A DNA stretch of 64,000 nucleotides from Selaginella tamariscina. Its lineage: Eukaryota > Streptophyta > Lycopodiopsida > Selaginellales > Selaginellaceae. Under the pieces are notes generated by a model, which searched no databases, was not told where the DNA came from, and worked only from the letters and a program-made list of their open reading frames with translations. The translations under genes were made by a program, and so were the position numbers. Position 1 is the first letter of the stretch. Each line of letters starts with the position of its first letter. This document shows, in pieces, positions 60,436 through 64,000 of the stretch. The stretch lies in NCBI GenBank assembly GCA_003024785.1, contig PUQB01000020.1, positions 1,454,314 to 1,518,313 of the forward strand, written 5' to 3'.

Positions 60436-60985
60436 AATATCATATATTTAATATTCATAATTATTATAAACTCTTTAATAATAGTACCAAATTGTTTACT
60501 TAACTATATAAATTTAAAAAATGATATGGAAGATTGACTATATTATTATAGGATTTTATATATATATTATTACTACTACAAATTTTTAATTAATAATGTT
60601 ATATTTAAATATTAATATTTTAATAACAACATCAATATTTATATAATGTACCTCTTATGCTCTTCCTTAATTGTTATATTAGGCAATATTATATAATTTA
60701 ATACCTTCTACTTTTATAATGTTATTAATTTTTGTTCAATGAATGCTATAATTTATTAAAGGGTCGAATACAAAATAGAATATTCTGTTTTCAAACATAT
60801 ATTCTAAGCCATGCCCATTTTATACAACATGCATTTAAGGTGACATTGAAGATAAGAGGAGGAATGAGATGGGCAGGGGGATTCTGGAATTAAATGGTCA
60901 TATTTCAAAATAAATAGAAGCACATTGGAGCAACCATGGTTGCTGTCAAACTAACCTCTGTCACATCATGTGAACAAGCAAAATA
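60436..60985. other. AT-rich gap
   Basis: Very AT-rich to about 60780, then mixed sequence. No gene, and no copy of the upstream palindrome is present here or further right in the window. Confidence 0.5.
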
Positions 60986-63726
60986 ATGGAAACTAGATTT
61001 ACAAGTCAAGCACCCAAAAGCAAACTGCGAACCCAGATTGGACGATGCTCGACATATATGCCTTGTTCATCCAATGTCACGTTCTCATATCCAAAGGTCA
61101 CCAGATACAACAAGAACCTCAGGTGGTTTTGTCAACTTGTGGATAATGACGTTCACATTTTCACTAATGATGTCAAACCGTGGAGTTCTACTTTAACTAA
61201 ACGAAAACCCATTTATGAAAGGGATCCAATTAGATGTCTACTTCGAAGATCTCCATACTTATTGAGTAGGTGTATTCTCAGCAGATATTACCTCACAATA
61301 CAGAACATCCACAAGTGGAGCAATCATTCCTCTTTTTATTGAAGAAGAACACAACGACATCATTAGAGAGATTGAGAGGGTGGCTCGGTCCCAAGTTCTT
61401 TATAGATCAAGTTCAATTTGTTTAGGAATCTTTGGTAGTTAAAAGAGTGTGTCGAGAACATTAGAACAGTTGCAGTCGGGCTCACACATGTTGATTCCGA
61501 TCGCAAAAGAAAATCATTTGGCATTTTGTCAGTTGCACTTGTGGCATCCCATGCTGCAATAAGCCACAAGGAAATGATGTTGGATGATAGGATTTACGAG
61601 TGTAAGGTTAAGTATTGTAGCGTCAACCCAAACTTCAATTACAAACCACTCAACCTGGAACGTGTAGCTGAGCTCATGGAGAAGATGAAGGACGACAATT
61701 CTTATACCGTTCCACATAATGCTGTTTTGTACCCATACTATAAAGAAAGAAAGACGGGCCAACACACGATAATGGCAGCCCAACGACTTCTTGATGAACA
61801 CAATGCTTTCCGAGCATACCCGTGAGAAGCTAACAAAAAGATCGGCATTTTTAGCTAAGCCGAATCTCACAACCGAGTAGTACCATAAGTTATTGGCGGA
61901 ATGGGACGCTGCCGACACCAACCACTACAGCAACAAAATATGGGAGAAGTTTAAACACACGCGATCCATGTGGGAAAATCTTGGGCGCCACAAAAGAGCT
62001 ACTGTAGGGAGAACAATGTCCGAACTACTAGGTAAGTAAAATTGTCTTGGTGGGATTTATCTCGTCAGTATATTAATCCGTCTCTTTTTTTTTTGAGAGC
62101 TAAAGAAATTGCAGCAGTTAAATTTGCCCAAGTGGGTGGGAAGGAAACATCCTTTCTCATAATGTTGATTTCTTGCCATGAGGACAAGATCTTTACCAAA
62201 TGGGTGGGAATTATGGAATCGTTTGCAAAAAGAACATTGAAGAAGAAGCAGACAACTGAAGGGACTTCTCGAAGAAGTCTGCAAAGAAACCCAATAATAC
62301 AACAAGGCTAATTTGTTGAATCTATAAAGGATGTAGACAATAATTTCAGCTCACATGGTTAAAGCCTTTAAATGAAACAATGATGGAAGAGATGGATGTC
62401 TTAGCTGATTTGGTGATTTATGGCAAACTAACAATTAACAACAGCAGCCCCAACTCTCCTTTTCATGTCAAGGCAATGGAGCTGAAGATGGTCAGGCACT
62501 TCAAAGAGTGGTTGAGAATACACTATCACAAACTGGGTTGGACCTCGGCTTCAACATACGAAGAGGTCAGCAAATATTTGCATGTGATAAACGATGATAT
62601 GCTTGTCCAATTGGTGAACCAATCGGAAGATCTAGGCAAGAATTTACTGCACGCCAACGCCAAAAAAGAGAACATTGCAATGACATCTTGTCTTATGGCA
62701 GTCCTTCAGCAGCGGAGAAATCGAGTTGAACCTTTAAAGGAGGATGCTACGAATCACGACAATCCCTACAAATGTTTGTTGTCGGATTCAGAGACTTTAT
62801 GGGGTGGGTTAACTACTTACTTACAGGAAACCGTTTCAATTGTCATGATGGATCGGGGTGTCAAAAAATCCTTCGTCAGATAAGGCACTAGAGGATTTGG
62901 TGGAGAAACTTAGCCATGCAAGCATGTACATAGAAGGTATTTATTATTAAATTCATGCATGCACTCTTAATTGATACTTATGTTTTCAGGTATTTTTTCT
63001 TGATTCTTGCTCATGTCACCGATACTTTTTGCCTTCGTCTTTGCCAGAAGAATAGACATTGTTGGACAGGATTTTATATGAACGATGTTGATCCCAAGTG
63101 CATTGATTTACGGTGTTCACTTGGTTGTTAGGAATGCGCCAAACAATTTCAAACTTCTAAATGACTGGCCAGGCATCTGTTTGCACTCCAACGGCCCTGA
63201 ACCTCCATCCGATACACCGATAGTGACGATTCGGCAATGTACGTTATCCAAACATTACAAGTCAAGCGGCACGGAGCATCGTCAACTTGATCAGGGGTCC
63301 TCACAGTGATGCGTGGGTTTTTGACTACTGCACTAGGGGGTCCGTCTTGAAGGAGTGTTACCTTCGGCATACATGTGTGTTTGCCGTTGAAAAGGATAAG
63401 ACCATGGTTGAGGACCTGAACAAGTGGATAGATAGGTTCTCAACTGATACCCCAACGAATCCATAAAGGAGTATTTGAGAAAGTTCCCTCCAGATAAGTG
63501 CGATAGCTCTGAAGACGAATCTGGTTCAATGTCGGAGTCTGAGGACGAACTTCAATCAGATATTAGACCGGAAGTTATCTCGAGGAGTACAGAACATTCG
63601 CACACTCCATTACCCATGGAAACATCAAAGAAGATGGAAGATCTTGAACCATCTCACAAGCGGCTTAGACCTTCTTCGCCTCACTCAGAAGGTAATAGCG
63701 AAGAAGAATTGTTAATGAATTGTTAG
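60986..63726 (+). CDS. Unrecognised gene with acidic tail, frame interrupted
   Basis: A chain of plus-strand coding pieces in one order: METRFTSQAPKSKLRTQIGR (60986) through LRWFCQLVDNDVHIFTNDVK; IEEEHNDIIREIERVARSQ (about 61340); LSVALVASHAAISHKEMMLD (61526); HTIMAAQRLLDEHNAF (to 61825); AAVKFAQVGGKETSFLIMLI (62100-62165); a 167-codon frame 62380-62883 with MELKMVRHFKEWLRIHYHKL; and 63295-63470 with DAWVFDYCTRGSVLKECYLR then HTCVFAVEKDKTMVEDLNKW. It ends in an acidic, Ser-rich tail DSSEDESGSMSESEDELQSD and HKRLRPSSPHSEG, stop at 63726. An intron may lie at 62938-62989 (GTATTT...TTTTCAG). The D-Y-C-x-x-G-S pattern followed by AVEKD resembles methyltransferase motif I plus the acidic loop, but this is weak. 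Confidence 0.5.
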
Positions 63727-64000
63727 AGTGACGAATAGTTGTAAATGAGTGTAACATAAGGCATTTTTGTATATTTCGTTTATATTTGTACAGAAAATAA
63801 ATTCTCAAGGATTAATGAAGCTTTTAGTTCAAACATGGGTCACACATTAACAAGGTAAATAATATACCTTGATAATTTTAAGGTCAGCTAATTATCATTT
63901 TGCAGATGTAATGAAAATTGAGAACATGGATTTTCAGCATTGGCATGAGGTAAGAGAGGGGTTTGGCGACAATTTCTTGTGCCACATGTCAGAATGACAG
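63727..64000. other. 3' flank at the window edge
   Basis: Mostly AT-rich. AATAAATTC at about 63798 could be a polyadenylation signal for the preceding gene. MKIENMDFQHWHEVREGFGD-like coding at 63910-63980 may start another exon that leaves the window. Confidence 0.35.

Overview
The window reads as nuclear DNA of a land plant. Evidence: a Ser tRNA of eukaryotic form, short GT-AG introns (54-57 bp), PPR and F-box coding sequence, a plant-type TTTAGGG repeat run, and many Ty3/gypsy elements, including chromodomain chromoviruses and one with a near-perfect plant iMet-tRNA primer site. The DUF7869-type gene makes me favour a seed-free lineage (moss, fern, lycophyte or relative), but this is inference. 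Gene density is very low; most of the window is AT-rich repeat.

Layout. 1-2.0 kb: a MITE with TTA target duplications and a minus-strand gypsy LTR with primer site. 2.0-15.1 kb: AT-rich, microsatellite-laden duplicated blocks (units A and B direct, C inverted), carrying a frameshifted small cysteine-rich secreted peptide gene (6.5-6.7 kb) and a truncated tRNA-Thr. 15.1-25.0 kb: a gypsy fragment with no LTRs whose integrase is split by a complete 6.2-kb chromovirus flanked by 5-bp GCAGT duplications. 25.0-29.5 kb: unit D, forming ~1.67-kb inverted arms with unit C around the retroelements, with an intact tRNA-Ser and an intact two-exon copy of the peptide gene (58 aa). 29.5-34 kb: two fold-back elements and a second LTR of the first family. 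35.7-37.3 kb: a decayed PPR gene. 38.2-39.9 kb: an F-box gene with a spliced leader; its promoter and leader intron are duplicated at 40.4 kb, where a plus-strand gypsy element (41.0-46.6 kb) sits. That element's 3' LTR is split by an 868-bp DNA element carrying a trihelix (Myb/SANT-like) coding region. 46.9-52.0 kb: a plus-strand chromovirus with tandemly reduplicated chromodomain sequence. 52.2-53.0 kb: an RGG-tailed gene remnant on the minus strand. 54.6-55.2 kb: a minisatellite with interstitial telomere repeats. 56.45-57.15 kb: a GC-rich array of about 15 copies of an 18-bp perfect palindrome at ~43-bp spacing, just upstream of a DUF7869-type gene (57.3-60.4 kb). 61.0-63.7 kb: an unrecognised gene with an acidic tail.

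The two most original items are the palindrome lattice beside the DUF7869 gene and the small cysteine-rich secreted peptide gene pair. Almost every coding region carries one or more single-base frameshifts, so either decay or uncorrected assembly indels must be kept in mind (an 8-N gap is present at 40.83 kb). All family names come from motif reading, not database search.
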